Below, piece after piece: positions 26,882-35,410 of a stretch of 64,000 nt of DNA (the first letter of the stretch is position 1; each line of letters starts with the position of its first letter). Position numbers and translations under genes: made by a program. The stretch covers positions 18,941 to 82,940 of the forward strand of contig NZ_JANRKL010000019.1 of assembly GCF_033763495.1 (NCBI RefSeq), written 5' to 3'. The notes below the pieces were generated by a model. The model was not told the origin of the DNA. It did not search any database and saw only the letters and a program-made list of their open reading frames with translations. Origin of the DNA: Haliscomenobacter sp033763495 (lineage in GTDB: Bacteria; Bacteroidota; Bacteroidia; Chitinophagales; Saprospiraceae).

Positions 26882-28740
26882 GCTATCAGCAATTTATGCA
26901 TGTACAATTGTAAAAAAGTCAAATTGATTTTGCCGTCACCTTCGGTCACGTTTTGCAAGAGGCGGTCCATTACCTGTTCATTGTCCAGGTCAATTTTGGC
27001 AAAATGCAAGTTGCGGCGGATTACCTCGGCGGCACTAAACCGATCCAAGGGTTTAACGCGCATTTGTTCCTCAAGAATACCTGGGATAAAAGATTCAAGG
27101 TCTTGCAAATTGGCAAAAAATTCGTCCCGAATCACCAAAACCAGGTCACAATTTTGTGTGCCATCGATCAGGTAGGCGAGGTGGCGGTAAAAAAACTCCA
27201 ATTGGACTGTTTCCGTCACCCAGATGAATACTTCTTCCAACTGATCGAGCACCAGTATTTTGCGCTCTTCGGTGTTGATGCTTGCTGCGTCCGCACCAAA
27301 AAACAATTCCAGAAGCCGTGGGGCTTCTTTTTTGTTAGGTGGGCCTAGAAAAAGCTCAGAAAAGAGCGTGGAATCAAACATCTCCCGACTCAGGGCGAGA
27401 TAGGCAGTACGAAACAACTGCTGCACCCTAGGGATTAAACCTGCACGCAACAGGGAGGTTTTTCCAACTCCAATGGGGCCAAAAACCAGCGTAGAGCGCA
27501 CAGCAGTATCGTTGATGACCTTATCAAACAATTCCCGAATTTCCTTGTCCCGCCCAAAAAACAATTCGGCCATTTCAGGGCCATAGGGGGCAAAATTCAG
27601 GAATGGATTGGCTGGCAATTGTTGTGCGGGTACTTGTAGGGGCATGGGGATACCCGCCGTTTTGGTTTGGGACAATTTTAAGGCGATGCTATCGTGGATC
27701 AGTTCGTATTGGTCACTGTCCAGGGGCCGTAAAATGCGGTGATTGACAAAAAACTGGAGGTAGTTGAAGTGTTTGATGCGGCCCAGTTCAGGCATGGCGC
27801 GTTCTACATCCTGTCGTTTGATCGGAATTTTGGTGCCTTTGTCGGATACGAATAGCTTTAGCCATTTGAGTCCCAGTTCTTTGGTATCTACCTCCTGAGC
27901 AAAGACATCCAGTTGCTCGTCCAAAAAATCGCGCAGCACATCTTCAATCCGGCCTACATCGTTGACCAATTCATTGTCAAAAATAATCTCGGTACCGCCC
28001 CGTAAGGCTGCCACCCGGTACAACTTGTCGAGAAAAACTTGTAAATAAGTGAGTTGTACCCGGCCCATTCCTTCGGTGACCTTGTCGATGATGGTATCGG
28101 CAACCTGCTCATTGCTGAGGGTTACGTGGATCTTGTCATTTTGTAAGGTATTGACGATTACCCGGCGCGCATTGTTCCGGCTCATGGGTTCTACCCGCAG
28201 GCGTTTGTCAAAAATTTGGGGTACTATTTTTTCAAAACTCGACAAATGCCCCAGGTATTCCTCCCTGATGACGATGATGATCTTGCAGGGAAGTTCAGCG
28301 GCCAGGAGTTTTTTGATGGTTTTGACAAAAAGGGCCTCTTCCTGTGGGGAGCCGAGGATGAACAGTTCTTCGAATTGGTCAAAAATCAGGTAAATGGGCC
28401 GCAAATAGTCGAGGTACAAGGAGTGAATCATTTGATCGGGAGCAAAGCCATCCTCAAATGATTTTTCCAGGTCGTGTTTTTTTAACTCCTCAGCAAAAGA
28501 GTCGTTCAGGTTGTTTTTGCGGCGGATGGTAATGTCGAACAAATCACTGGATTCAAATTTTCCCGCCAGACCGCATTGTACCAAACTGGTTTTACCTGTA
28601 CCCGATACACCGTACACCAGCATTAAGTTGGTTTGGAAACTCATTTGGTACAGCGATTCCACCTCTTCTTCACGTCCGAAGAAGATTTCGGTATCTGCTT
28701 TACCGTAAGCATCCAAAAACTTGAAAGGTGTACGGGTCAT
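26878..28740 (-). CDS. Tandem STAND NTPase (two P-loop modules)
   Basis: A 620-residue protein with two nSTAND1-like NTPase modules: Walker A GVSGTGKT (44-51) with Walker B IFDQFEELF (about 119-127), and Walker A GPIGVGKT (421-428) with Walker B ILVLDQLEEVF (about 495-505). Module 1 is complete with its winged-helix part (about 235-360). Module 2 stops right after its ATPase core (…FLQLYMHKLLIA), and the missing part is found at the start of the next gene. It begins inside an ATGA overlap with the CHAT gene. STAND proteins are signal-activated switches that oligomerise to trigger an effector, here most likely the CHAT protease. Confidence 0.85.
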   Translation of the reverse strand: MTRTPFKFLDAYGKADTEIFFGREEEVESLYQMSFQTNLMLVYGVSGTGKTSLVQCGLAGKFESSDLFDITIRRKNNLNDSFAEELKKHDLEKSFEDGFAPDQMIHSLYLDYLRPIYLIFDQFEELFILGSPQEEALFVKTIKKLLAAELPCKIIIVIREEYLGHLSSFEKIVPQIFDKRLRVEPMSRNNARRVIVNTLQNDKIHVTLSNEQVADTIIDKVTEGMGRVQLTYLQVFLDKLYRVAALRGGTEIIFDNELVNDVGRIEDVLRDFLDEQLDVFAQEVDTKELGLKWLKLFVSDKGTKIPIKRQDVERAMPELGRIKHFNYLQFFVNHRILRPLDSDQYELIHDSIALKLSQTKTAGIPMPLQVPAQQLPANPFLNFAPYGPEMAELFFGRDKEIRELFDKVINDTAVRSTLVFGPIGVGKTSLLRAGLIPRVQQLFRTAYLALSREMFDSTLFSELFLGPPNKKEAPRLLELFFGADAASINTEERKILVLDQLEEVFIWVTETVQLEFFYRHLAYLIDGTQNCDLVLVIRDEFFANLQDLESFIPGILEEQMRVKPLDRFSAAEVIRRNLHFAKIDLDNEQVMDRLLQNVTEGDGKINLTFLQLYMHKLLIA

Positions 28741-30452
28741 ACCTTAAATTTATTGATGAAGCCATCAAAAAGCTCGCTCACCAGGGGATAGTTGTCCCTG
28801 GTAATGTTGAGGCTGTCTTTTAAATTATCGATCAGGGTAAAGTTGATTTGTTTGTTCTCATAGCTTGTAAAAAAGAACAATTTAGAGTTTTGCTGGCCGG
28901 ATAGGGCGTTTTCGTCCAAAATAAATGGAGACAAATTCAACGAAGGAGAAACCGTTTCTTCGTCGCGCATTAAAATCACCGAGTTGTTGTCGGTGTATTC
29001 CGCGGTTTCGAGTACATCGTCCAGTACCCCAATAGCAGCAGTCAGTTGATTGAGTACGACCAGGTTGTGCCGAAACCGTGGGGTTTCATGCCGGGGTTTG
29101 ATCAGCTCAATCGTTTTAATGGTAGCCAGGGTGTATTTGGCGGCAAAACCAATGTGTTTAAAAATTTCACAGAGCTTGTCTTCTCCCTGCACACAAAAAC
29201 TCTCAATCTCATCGGCGGCTACGGCCCCCATGAGTTCACGCTTCATTTCTTCCAGGAAAAGCACGGCGGTTTTTAACTCCGGTTCCTCCTGATACTGTTT
29301 GCGCAAGGTGTTGAATTCCTCTACAAACAAGGGGGTTTTGCTTTCCGCCAGCGTGTCCCCCAAGGCCTCAATGAGGTTGACAAAGTTATACGCTGGGCTA
29401 TCTGCGGCAGGTAGCGACAAAAACGTTTTTAGCGTCGATTGGGTAATGGGCAGAATTGGATAATCAGGGTTGTTGAACTTTTCGTCCCACACCTGAGCCA
29501 GCAAAACATAAGCCAAAAACTGGGCCGACACCTGATAAAGGTTGACAATTTTTTGGAGTCGATCCGTGCCGATTTCCTCCACAATCAACAACTTGCGCAA
29601 ATGCATGCCAATTGGGGTGGGGAAGGAGTCGATTACAGCAACCCGCAAGTCGCGCATTTTGGGCTCGCGATTTTTGGATTTGGCCTCGTCCAAAATCAAC
29701 TGAATGCTGCGGCTATGAGGAGCAATGGCATTGGCAATGGCCATCACCAGCTTTTGGTTGATCACCACCCCACTTTGGTATTTCAATCCTGCACCCCGCA
29801 CAATGAAAGAACCTGCACTTTGCCGGGGAATCTTCCAGTTCAGCACGGCTTCTCTACCTTCGGTGATGTAGAGCCCCCAGGGAAGTGGGTCAGTTTCTTC
29901 TTTGCGCACCCGCAGACCACGATTGATGCCTGCCGCCTGACCAGTAGTCATCAAATGATTGGCTGCCGCAAGTTTATAAGCTTCTTCCAGGGTATGGTCT
30001 TCTGCCAATGCCCGGTAAAATACGTCCGAAAAGGTCCGGGCGGCTTGATCCGCAATGGGGATAGAGGTGGCAATGATGGCTGGAATTCCCAGCTCCTGCA
30101 AAAGCCCTACCTGAGCTCGTGTGGAACAACCATTGAGAAAAACCACCTTTAATTCTTTTTGCAAGGCCAACAACTGGGCAATTCCATCGGAATTGGCTGT
30201 TTGATCCTGCAAAAGGATTTCTTTACTTCCTGCGTGCCCCCCGTAGTGGAAGATATTGATGCGGTCTTTGAGGTCGGTTACAAAGCGGCTGATGTCGGCA
30301 GTGGTAGCGCTGGGCTCAATGACCAATTGCAGGTACTGTTGATTGGCAAGGGGAAGCAAATGCCCGTTAATGACCTTGCGTTCCTCGTCGAGGAGGGGCA
30401 GGTGATCATCTTTGTCATTGGCAAAAGCCAAAAAAATTACGGGTTGCTTCAT
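28737..30452 (-). CDS. CHAT-domain (caspase-like) protease, first gene of STAND operon
   Basis: A 571-residue protein. The N-terminal CHAT peptidase (about 1-190) has catalytic His73 in FHYGGHAG and Cys109 in FLNGCSTRAQ, followed by the typical 'GIPAIIATSIPIADQAARTF' and 'AYKLAA' segments. CHAT enzymes are clan CD cysteine proteases related to caspases and separase. The C-terminal 370 residues are a helical region I cannot assign (possible adaptor: 'LRKLLIVEEIGTDRLQKIV', 'QFLAYVLLAQVWD'). Translation is coupled to the STAND gene through ATGA (28737-28740). The separation of protease and switch into different polypeptides implies an assembled complex. It is likely cytosolic; there is no signal peptide. 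Confidence 0.88.
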   Translation of the reverse strand: MKQPVIFLAFANDKDDHLPLLDEERKVINGHLLPLANQQYLQLVIEPSATTADISRFVTDLKDRINIFHYGGHAGSKEILLQDQTANSDGIAQLLALQKELKVVFLNGCSTRAQVGLLQELGIPAIIATSIPIADQAARTFSDVFYRALAEDHTLEEAYKLAAANHLMTTGQAAGINRGLRVRKEETDPLPWGLYITEGREAVLNWKIPRQSAGSFIVRGAGLKYQSGVVINQKLVMAIANAIAPHSRSIQLILDEAKSKNREPKMRDLRVAVIDSFPTPIGMHLRKLLIVEEIGTDRLQKIVNLYQVSAQFLAYVLLAQVWDEKFNNPDYPILPITQSTLKTFLSLPAADSPAYNFVNLIEALGDTLAESKTPLFVEEFNTLRKQYQEEPELKTAVLFLEEMKRELMGAVAADEIESFCVQGEDKLCEIFKHIGFAAKYTLATIKTIELIKPRHETPRFRHNLVVLNQLTAAIGVLDDVLETAEYTDNNSVILMRDEETVSPSLNLSPFILDENALSGQQNSKLFFFTSYENKQINFTLIDNLKDSLNITRDNYPLVSELFDGFINKFKV

Positions 30453-30798
30453 AATTAGGCACTAGTCGGGGCTGCCTTTGTGGCTGCCCTTTTTAGAGGC
30501 TACCCTAATGGCGGCCCTTTTAAACAATTCAGAAAGTGAAATTAATTTTTTTTCCGTTTCCAAATTAGTTTTAGGAAAGATATGTCTGATTTTAGAACCA
30601 GTTTATCCTCCATAACGCTTTTTTCATCAGATATTGCTTGCATGTTGATGAGAAAAAGTAGTAATTTTCCGGCATTAAAAGTCCTCCTGTCTTGTATTGA
30701 TCGCAACTTTTTGTCCGTTTACCTTGTCTGACCTTGCGGTTGCCCGGAAATCAACCTTCACAAACAACTACGCTTGTTAAACCTAAAACTATTATACA
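30453..30798. other. Divergent promoter region, no gene seen
   Basis: These 346 AT-rich bases separate the CHAT operon (minus) from the interrupted barrel gene (plus) and must hold both promoters. No confident TAnnTTTG box could be assigned on either strand. Near 30470-30530 there are several variants of GGCTGCC/GGCGGCCC followed by CTTTT. Similar GGCAGCC…GGCTGCC sequence recurs just beyond the IS element (32614-32634). Confidence 0.5.
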
Positions 30799-31012
30799 AT
30801 GAAAAAACTGTTTTTCCTGTTCGCCTTTTTGGGTGCTGTTTTGTTCAGTAACGCGATTCATGCTCAAGCTTACAATTCTGCAATTGGTTTGCGTTTGGGT
30901 TATCCCACATCTGTTTCTTACAAAAAGTTCCTAACCGAATCCAATGCCATTGAGATTTTTGCTGGGTACCGTGGCTATTCGTTCTACAACTGGTTTAGTG
31001 TAGGCGCAGCCT
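30799..31012 (+). pseudogene. Outer-membrane protein gene, 5' fragment interrupted by IS4-family element
   Basis: The first 71 codons encode a signal peptide (MKKLFFLFAFLGAVLFSNAIHA, shown in part as MKKLFFLFAFLGAVLF) and the first strands of a small beta-barrel (GLRLGYPTSVSYKKFL … IEIFAGYRGYSFYNWF). The frame then runs into the left terminal repeat of the insertion sequence and ends at a TAA 17 bases inside it. The remaining barrel could not be found on the far side of the element, so the gene is truncated rather than merely split. It is a former outer-membrane porin-family protein. Confidence 0.75.
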
Positions 31013-32611
31013 CATCGCCATTAAGTTAAGCGAGTGATAGGGCTCAAGTAAAGATAAAAAGCTATCGGGTAAATTTTTTCACAAAAAAAAGATGGCGGTA
31101 GCTTTTTATCTATACTAAGATCCAAAAAAGGTTGTAGCCTAGATTTTCACTAAGACAAAGGAGTACGACAAGCTAAATTGCGGATTTAGTTGATAATTCA
31201 AGGCAAAAAGCCTTTATAGAGCGGGGCGGTAATTTTTTTCATAGCTATGGCGATCAGTTCTGATTTTACGCCTTTTGGCACGGGCTTTGGGCTTGGGGGG
31301 GCGATCGGGTTCCATGGATTGAAACATTTGGCGATAAAAATCTTTGAGCCAGTGCTTGAGTTGAGTAAAGGGTCGGAGAGTAAATTTGACTAAAAAACGT
31401 TTAAGGAGCCCCAGGGTGATATTGCGATTGGGTTTGTAGTTGTGCAATCGTCTGTGGTTAATAGTTTTGATCTTAGTTTGTTTAGAGGCAAATAAAGCAG
31501 ATTGGATGTTGTACAAAATGAAGTGGGCATAAATGTCCTGCCAACAATTATTGACGGTATAAGCGGAGAAGTTGGCGAGTTGAAAAAAGGACTTAAGGAC
31601 AAAGAAGCAAGATTCGATGCCCCACCTTTTGCGATAAAGCTCAGCAAAATGAGCCTGTTTGAAGCGCTTTTGATCGAGTAGAGTGGTGAGTAGCACTTCG
31701 ATTTGTCCATCGGGCAAAAAGACGCGAATCAGGCGATAAGTAATGTGGGTTTGTGCAAGATGTTCCAAGCCTAATTCCTGCAAAGATTTGCGAGCCGTTT
31801 TGGTAAGTTTCTCCGTAATGATTTGCTCTCTAAGGCCAGAATTGACAAAACGCTTGGTGCTAGCATTGAAGCCTAAAGGGAGTCTAATGATGCACTTAGA
31901 GCCAAAATGAGTATGCAAAAAGGGGATAATGTGTGAGGCGAAACCTCGATCATAGACCATGAGCACATCTGATGGAAGTTGAGCAATGGAGCGCATGGCT
32001 ACCACTACTTCCGAAACTTGATTGGTATGAAACGTTACCGTCGTAATGAGCTGATTGAGCAGATCATAACAAGCCAAAAGTCGAGTGGAAACTACGGCAG
32101 CATGCTGATTAAAAGCCCTCCCAAATTCAACGCCTAAGCACTCTTGTTCTGGTAAGCGCAAACCCGTCCCATCACTGGCCCACAAACGGAGCCCTTTCCA
32201 GCGCTTGACCTTAAAGCATTGGTAAAAAAGGCTCACACTCAACTCGAACATATCTTTAAAGAACCTGGGCAAGAGTTTTTGCCGCGCTTGCACCAAAGCA
32301 CTTTTAGTCGGTGAAGTTTCCTTGCAATCCAGCCAACTAAAAAATTGGTCAAGTTCCACACAAAGTGTACTTTTGAGTAAGCTAATGCTCAGCCATACCA
32401 CCCGATCCAGGTGCAGAATTCTTGTACGGGTGAAATCCTTTCCTGGTCTGGCAAAATAGTGTTGGCTTTGCGTTTTAGCATAGCTAGGAAAATGTCTCAA
32501 GCCATTAAGATAAGTGGGAAGGGGGGAACGCATGATTAACGGAATTTTTCACAAGTTCCTCTTTTCCCCGTTTTTTACAAAGCTTGCTTGATGCTTAACT
32601 TAATGGCGATG
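31013..32611. mobile_element. IS4-family insertion sequence, 1599 bp, 19-bp perfect terminal inverted repeats
   Basis: The ends CATCGCCATTAAGTTAAGC (31013-31031) and its exact reverse complement (32593-32611) enclose one transposase gene on the minus strand. A 16-bp stem (31052-31067 with 31096-31111, one G·T pair) lies between the left end and the transposase stop and may block read-through. The flanking bases (…CAGCCT left, GTGGCA… right) show no direct target duplication, so the flanks may have been rearranged after insertion or the ends come from different events. The element appears intact. Confidence 0.92.
31214..32533 (-). CDS. IS4-family DDE transposase
   Basis: A 439-residue transposase with an uninterrupted frame. 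The catalytic triad can be placed at Asp in LWASDGTGLRL, Asp in VLMVYDRGFAS, and Glu in the IS4 signature YRKRWGIESCFFVLKSF (Y-x2-R-x3-E-x6-K pattern). An N-terminal helical DNA-binding region precedes the RNase H-like core. The C-terminal tail is highly basic (KPKARAKRRKIRTDRH). It catalyses cut-and-paste movement of the surrounding element. The start ATG at 32533 is 60 bases inside the right terminal repeat. Confidence 0.94.
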   Translation of the reverse strand: MRSPLPTYLNGLRHFPSYAKTQSQHYFARPGKDFTRTRILHLDRVVWLSISLLKSTLCVELDQFFSWLDCKETSPTKSALVQARQKLLPRFFKDMFELSVSLFYQCFKVKRWKGLRLWASDGTGLRLPEQECLGVEFGRAFNQHAAVVSTRLLACYDLLNQLITTVTFHTNQVSEVVVAMRSIAQLPSDVLMVYDRGFASHIIPFLHTHFGSKCIIRLPLGFNASTKRFVNSGLREQIITEKLTKTARKSLQELGLEHLAQTHITYRLIRVFLPDGQIEVLLTTLLDQKRFKQAHFAELYRKRWGIESCFFVLKSFFQLANFSAYTVNNCWQDIYAHFILYNIQSALFASKQTKIKTINHRRLHNYKPNRNITLGLLKRFLVKFTLRPFTQLKHWLKDFYRQMFQSMEPDRPPKPKARAKRRKIRTDRHSYEKNYRPAL

Positions 32612-32951
32612 GTGGCAGCCCTACGTGGCTGCCTTCTAAAGGCACCCATCACCGTTCCAGTACAAATCCACCAAGTTCATCGCCTTGCGCCGACAACTCA
32701 AAGCCGACCACAACCAAAATAAAAACTACCAATTATCGGCGAAGATTCAGGCTTTAAAGGAACTGAAATGAACAAGCCTATTCCAGTTCAACAGCCCATC
32801 CAGATCCCTCAAGAATGTTTATAAAAACAAAATCATTCTATCCCATCCATAAGTCCCCGTTTTTCATCCACTGCTTCCCAGGGCAAATTTCCGCTTATTA
32901 GTTTTGAGTAGAAACAAACACATTACCCATCTAACTCAAAATTAATAGGTC
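32612..32951. other. Right flank of IS: hairpin, possible gene remnant, promoter region
   Basis: GGCAGCC (32614-32620) and GGCTGCC (32628-32634) form a small hairpin. From 32640 to a TGA at 32769-32771 a 43-codon frame encodes a basic, protein-like tail (FQYKSTKFIALRRQLKAD … IQALKELK). It has no start and looks like the 3' end of a lost gene, not the missing barrel. The remainder leads to the next gene. Confidence 0.35.
32899..32906 (+). promoter_or_regulatory. Candidate -7 box TAGTTTTG
   Basis: TAGTTTTG matches the Bacteroidota -7 consensus TAnnTTTG exactly and lies 45 bases before the ATG at 32952. No clear TTTG -33 element was seen at the right distance, so the call is tentative. Confidence 0.4.
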
Positions 32952-34595
32952 ATGAAAAAAAGCTGGTTTTTTATCCTCGTCTTAGCCCTAATTGCTCAAT
33001 GGAGCTCAGGACAAGAGTCTGTACAATTAACCATGTTCCCGGGTGTCCTGAGTCCCAAACAAGAATCCACAGCTGCTGCTGAACCGCGTTCAGCAGCACA
33101 ATGGGAACCACTGCTCGATTGGCACGGCCAAATTTTTGGCTCTTGGTTATTAAGTACTGCTGCCAATAGCTTTGAGTTGAACCAAAAAAACACAGAACCA
33201 GGCTATGAGGGGGACCCTCTGGGAGTTCTTGGTATCATCTTACGCAAGCCCAAACCCAATACAAATATCACGGTTGTGATTGATCCCACCGCTTACACAA
33301 ATCGAGCTGAGCATTCGGTAGTAATCAAGGAGAAGCTGGAGGAGGTTAAGATTTACCCAAAAGTGAGTTGGAACTACGAAAAACTAAGGGCACTAATGAT
33401 GGCTACCCCCATCGATTTTACCTTTCGCATTAGCATCAACGGGAAAGTATCAGTAAAAACGGTGACAGCCAATATCCATAGCTTAGATACTTGTCCAATG
33501 CAGTTTATAGATGATTCGGGTGAAACGTTTGATTTGAGTATACTCAGTGCCGCGTTTGTCAACGAGGGCCACCCAGAAATAGCTGCTATCCGTGAGGAGA
33601 TAAAATCGCTGAACTTATCGCAAAAATTCGTTGGCCTGCAGCATGGTCCCGAAGTGGCATTGGCCGAGGTGTATTCGTTATGGAGCTGGATGAGACATCG
33701 GAAATACACCTATTCTAACCAAACAAATACTGGACAAAACTCTCATGCCGGAGGAAAGGTTTTTAGTCAACGTATTCGGATTTTTGAAGATACTAAGGCA
33801 CAAACTCAGGTAAACTGCATCGATGGAACCACCTTCTTGGCCTCTCTCGTCCAGTCGGTTGATATCCCCTCGTCCCTGGTTCTGACCAAAAACCACGCCT
33901 TTTTAGGGTTCAAACTCGAACCTGGTGATTCTGCTAGCTTATTCTTTTTGGAAACGACATTGGTGGGCGATAAAGCTCAGTCACTTTCTAAGGAAATGCT
34001 AGCTGATCCAGCAATCCAGCATTATAGGAAGGCCTTAAATAAGTACTTCTATCCTGGGCGCAAAGATTTCAATCCTGAGATTGATCACTTTCTTTTTGCA
34101 CTTGTATCCGGTGCTACTACTTATGCTGCCAATTCTTCCGAAATACGGCTTATCGACATAAACGAGGCCCGCCAGTACATTCGACCCATTTATCGCTCTG
34201 CTAAGGCAGTTCAGCCAACACCTGAACCCCGAAAACCAGCTACCTTGCCTTTCTCCTTGCCTCACCAACAAAGGAGTGACGTGAGCTTTGATCAATACAC
34301 CTTTTATTCCTCTACCCCTCCACTAGCAAAAAGGTATTTTGCTGTGCACATCAGTTTTTTTTCACGCCCAGAGGACTTCACTTCCAAATTTCAATCCCTG
34401 AATCAATATGGAAAAATAGCGGTGGAGTACGCCGATAAAAAACTACCTGCTTACCGGGTGCTGATTACCGGCATAAAGACACAAGAGGAAGCCCGCGCCT
34501 TGGCCTCAAGCCTTCGCAAAAAGGGATTCAAATATGCTGCGGTTGAGTTATATGAATACGGAAATCGGAAGGAAATCCTTCCACTTACACAGTAA
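32952..34595 (+). CDS. Secreted transglutaminase-like protein with C-terminal SPOR-like domain
   Basis: A 547-residue exported protein (signal peptide to about SSGQ, residue 21). The central part contains a transglutaminase-like core: Cys in VNCIDGTTFLASLVQSV, His in LTKNHAFLGF, then an acidic residue, the order C-H-D/E of this cysteine-protease fold. A low-complexity Pro linker follows, and the last ~80 residues (YFAVHISFFSRPEDF … YRVLITGIKTQEEARALA … GFKYAAVELY) look like a SPOR domain, which binds denuded peptidoglycan. Periplasmic action on the cell wall is plausible but is inference. It is the first of several exported proteins on this strand. Confidence 0.65.
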   Translation: MKKSWFFILVLALIAQWSSGQESVQLTMFPGVLSPKQESTAAAEPRSAAQWEPLLDWHGQIFGSWLLSTAANSFELNQKNTEPGYEGDPLGVLGIILRKPKPNTNITVVIDPTAYTNRAEHSVVIKEKLEEVKIYPKVSWNYEKLRALMMATPIDFTFRISINGKVSVKTVTANIHSLDTCPMQFIDDSGETFDLSILSAAFVNEGHPEIAAIREEIKSLNLSQKFVGLQHGPEVALAEVYSLWSWMRHRKYTYSNQTNTGQNSHAGGKVFSQRIRIFEDTKAQTQVNCIDGTTFLASLVQSVDIPSSLVLTKNHAFLGFKLEPGDSASLFFLETTLVGDKAQSLSKEMLADPAIQHYRKALNKYFYPGRKDFNPEIDHFLFALVSGATTYAANSSEIRLIDINEARQYIRPIYRSAKAVQPTPEPRKPATLPFSLPHQQRSDVSFDQYTFYSSTPPLAKRYFAVHISFFSRPEDFTSKFQSLNQYGKIAVEYADKKLPAYRVLITGIKTQEEARALASSLRKKGFKYAAVELYEYGNRKEILPLTQ

Positions 34596-34805
34596 TTAAC
34601 CGACTTGAAGGCTTGTCTACACAGTACTCCGCCACAATACCTCCCGATTCATCCACAATGGCTTTTGCACTAGATAGTATCGTTTTTATAGGGTAATTTT
34701 AAGAATCATTATTATTTAACGCACCAAATTCATTCAAACATGCTTACTCAATCGTTGCGACAGATCGTCGCGGGCCTGACTATTGCCCTTTACAAACTCA
34801 GCCCC

Positions 34806-35324
34806 ATGAAACAAGTATTGTTCACTTTGCTGTGTGCTTTACTCATTTTCTCTTGCGAGAAAGAGGAGGGCCTGCAGCCGGAAAAGCCATTCGGCCACCC
34901 TTACAGTGGTCTATGGACCTCCGACCTGGTCACTGTGAACGGAATCAATGCCTCCAAGAACATCCAAGCCTCGTTGTCTTTGGAGCTAGACTCTACGATC
35001 ACAAGGACAGGTGAAGTAAGTAGTTACGAATTTACCGGAATTTACGAAGAGAATGAACGCAGCCAATACAATTTCTTGCTTTCACGCCGTGTAGAAGGAC
35101 TAGTGGCTTTTGATAAAACAGAATCTATACGGCCGTGGGAGGCTCCCACACTAACCTTGAAAATTTATAAATATGAATCTAGGCCTTGTGGGTATGAAGA
35201 GAGTAATTGCTTCAATGAAGTTACGTTGGCATTGTTTTCAATTAAATCCAGCACTGAAAAAGTCATGTTGGTTGAAACTGAAAGGAATAATGTGAAGTAC
35301 GTCTACCGATTCATCAGGAAGTAA
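34806..35324 (+). CDS. Small lipoprotein, unknown function
   Basis: 172 residues from the ATG at 34806. An upstream in-frame ATG at 34740 would hide the signal sequence. The start MKQVLFTLLCALLIFSCEKEEG is shown in part; the hydrophobic stretch ends with a lipobox-like LIFSC, so Cys17 would be lipidated. Acidic residues after the Cys fit surface or outer-membrane lipoproteins of Bacteroidota. The remainder (GLWTSDLVTVNG … TGEVSSYEFTGIYEEN … VKYVYRFIRK) looks like a small beta-rich lipocalin-type domain. No family is recognised. Confidence 0.6.
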   Translation: MKQVLFTLLCALLIFSCEKEEGLQPEKPFGHPYSGLWTSDLVTVNGINASKNIQASLSLELDSTITRTGEVSSYEFTGIYEENERSQYNFLLSRRVEGLVAFDKTESIRPWEAPTLTLKIYKYESRPCGYEESNCFNEVTLALFSIKSSTEKVMLVETERNNVKYVYRFIRK

Positions 35325-35410
35325 GGTATTACCGGAATTCGCGAGCTACACAATCGAAGCATTTAGTCAGTCTTTGCCCAATTTAATCTCCACTATTTCA
35401 AATGATCAAC

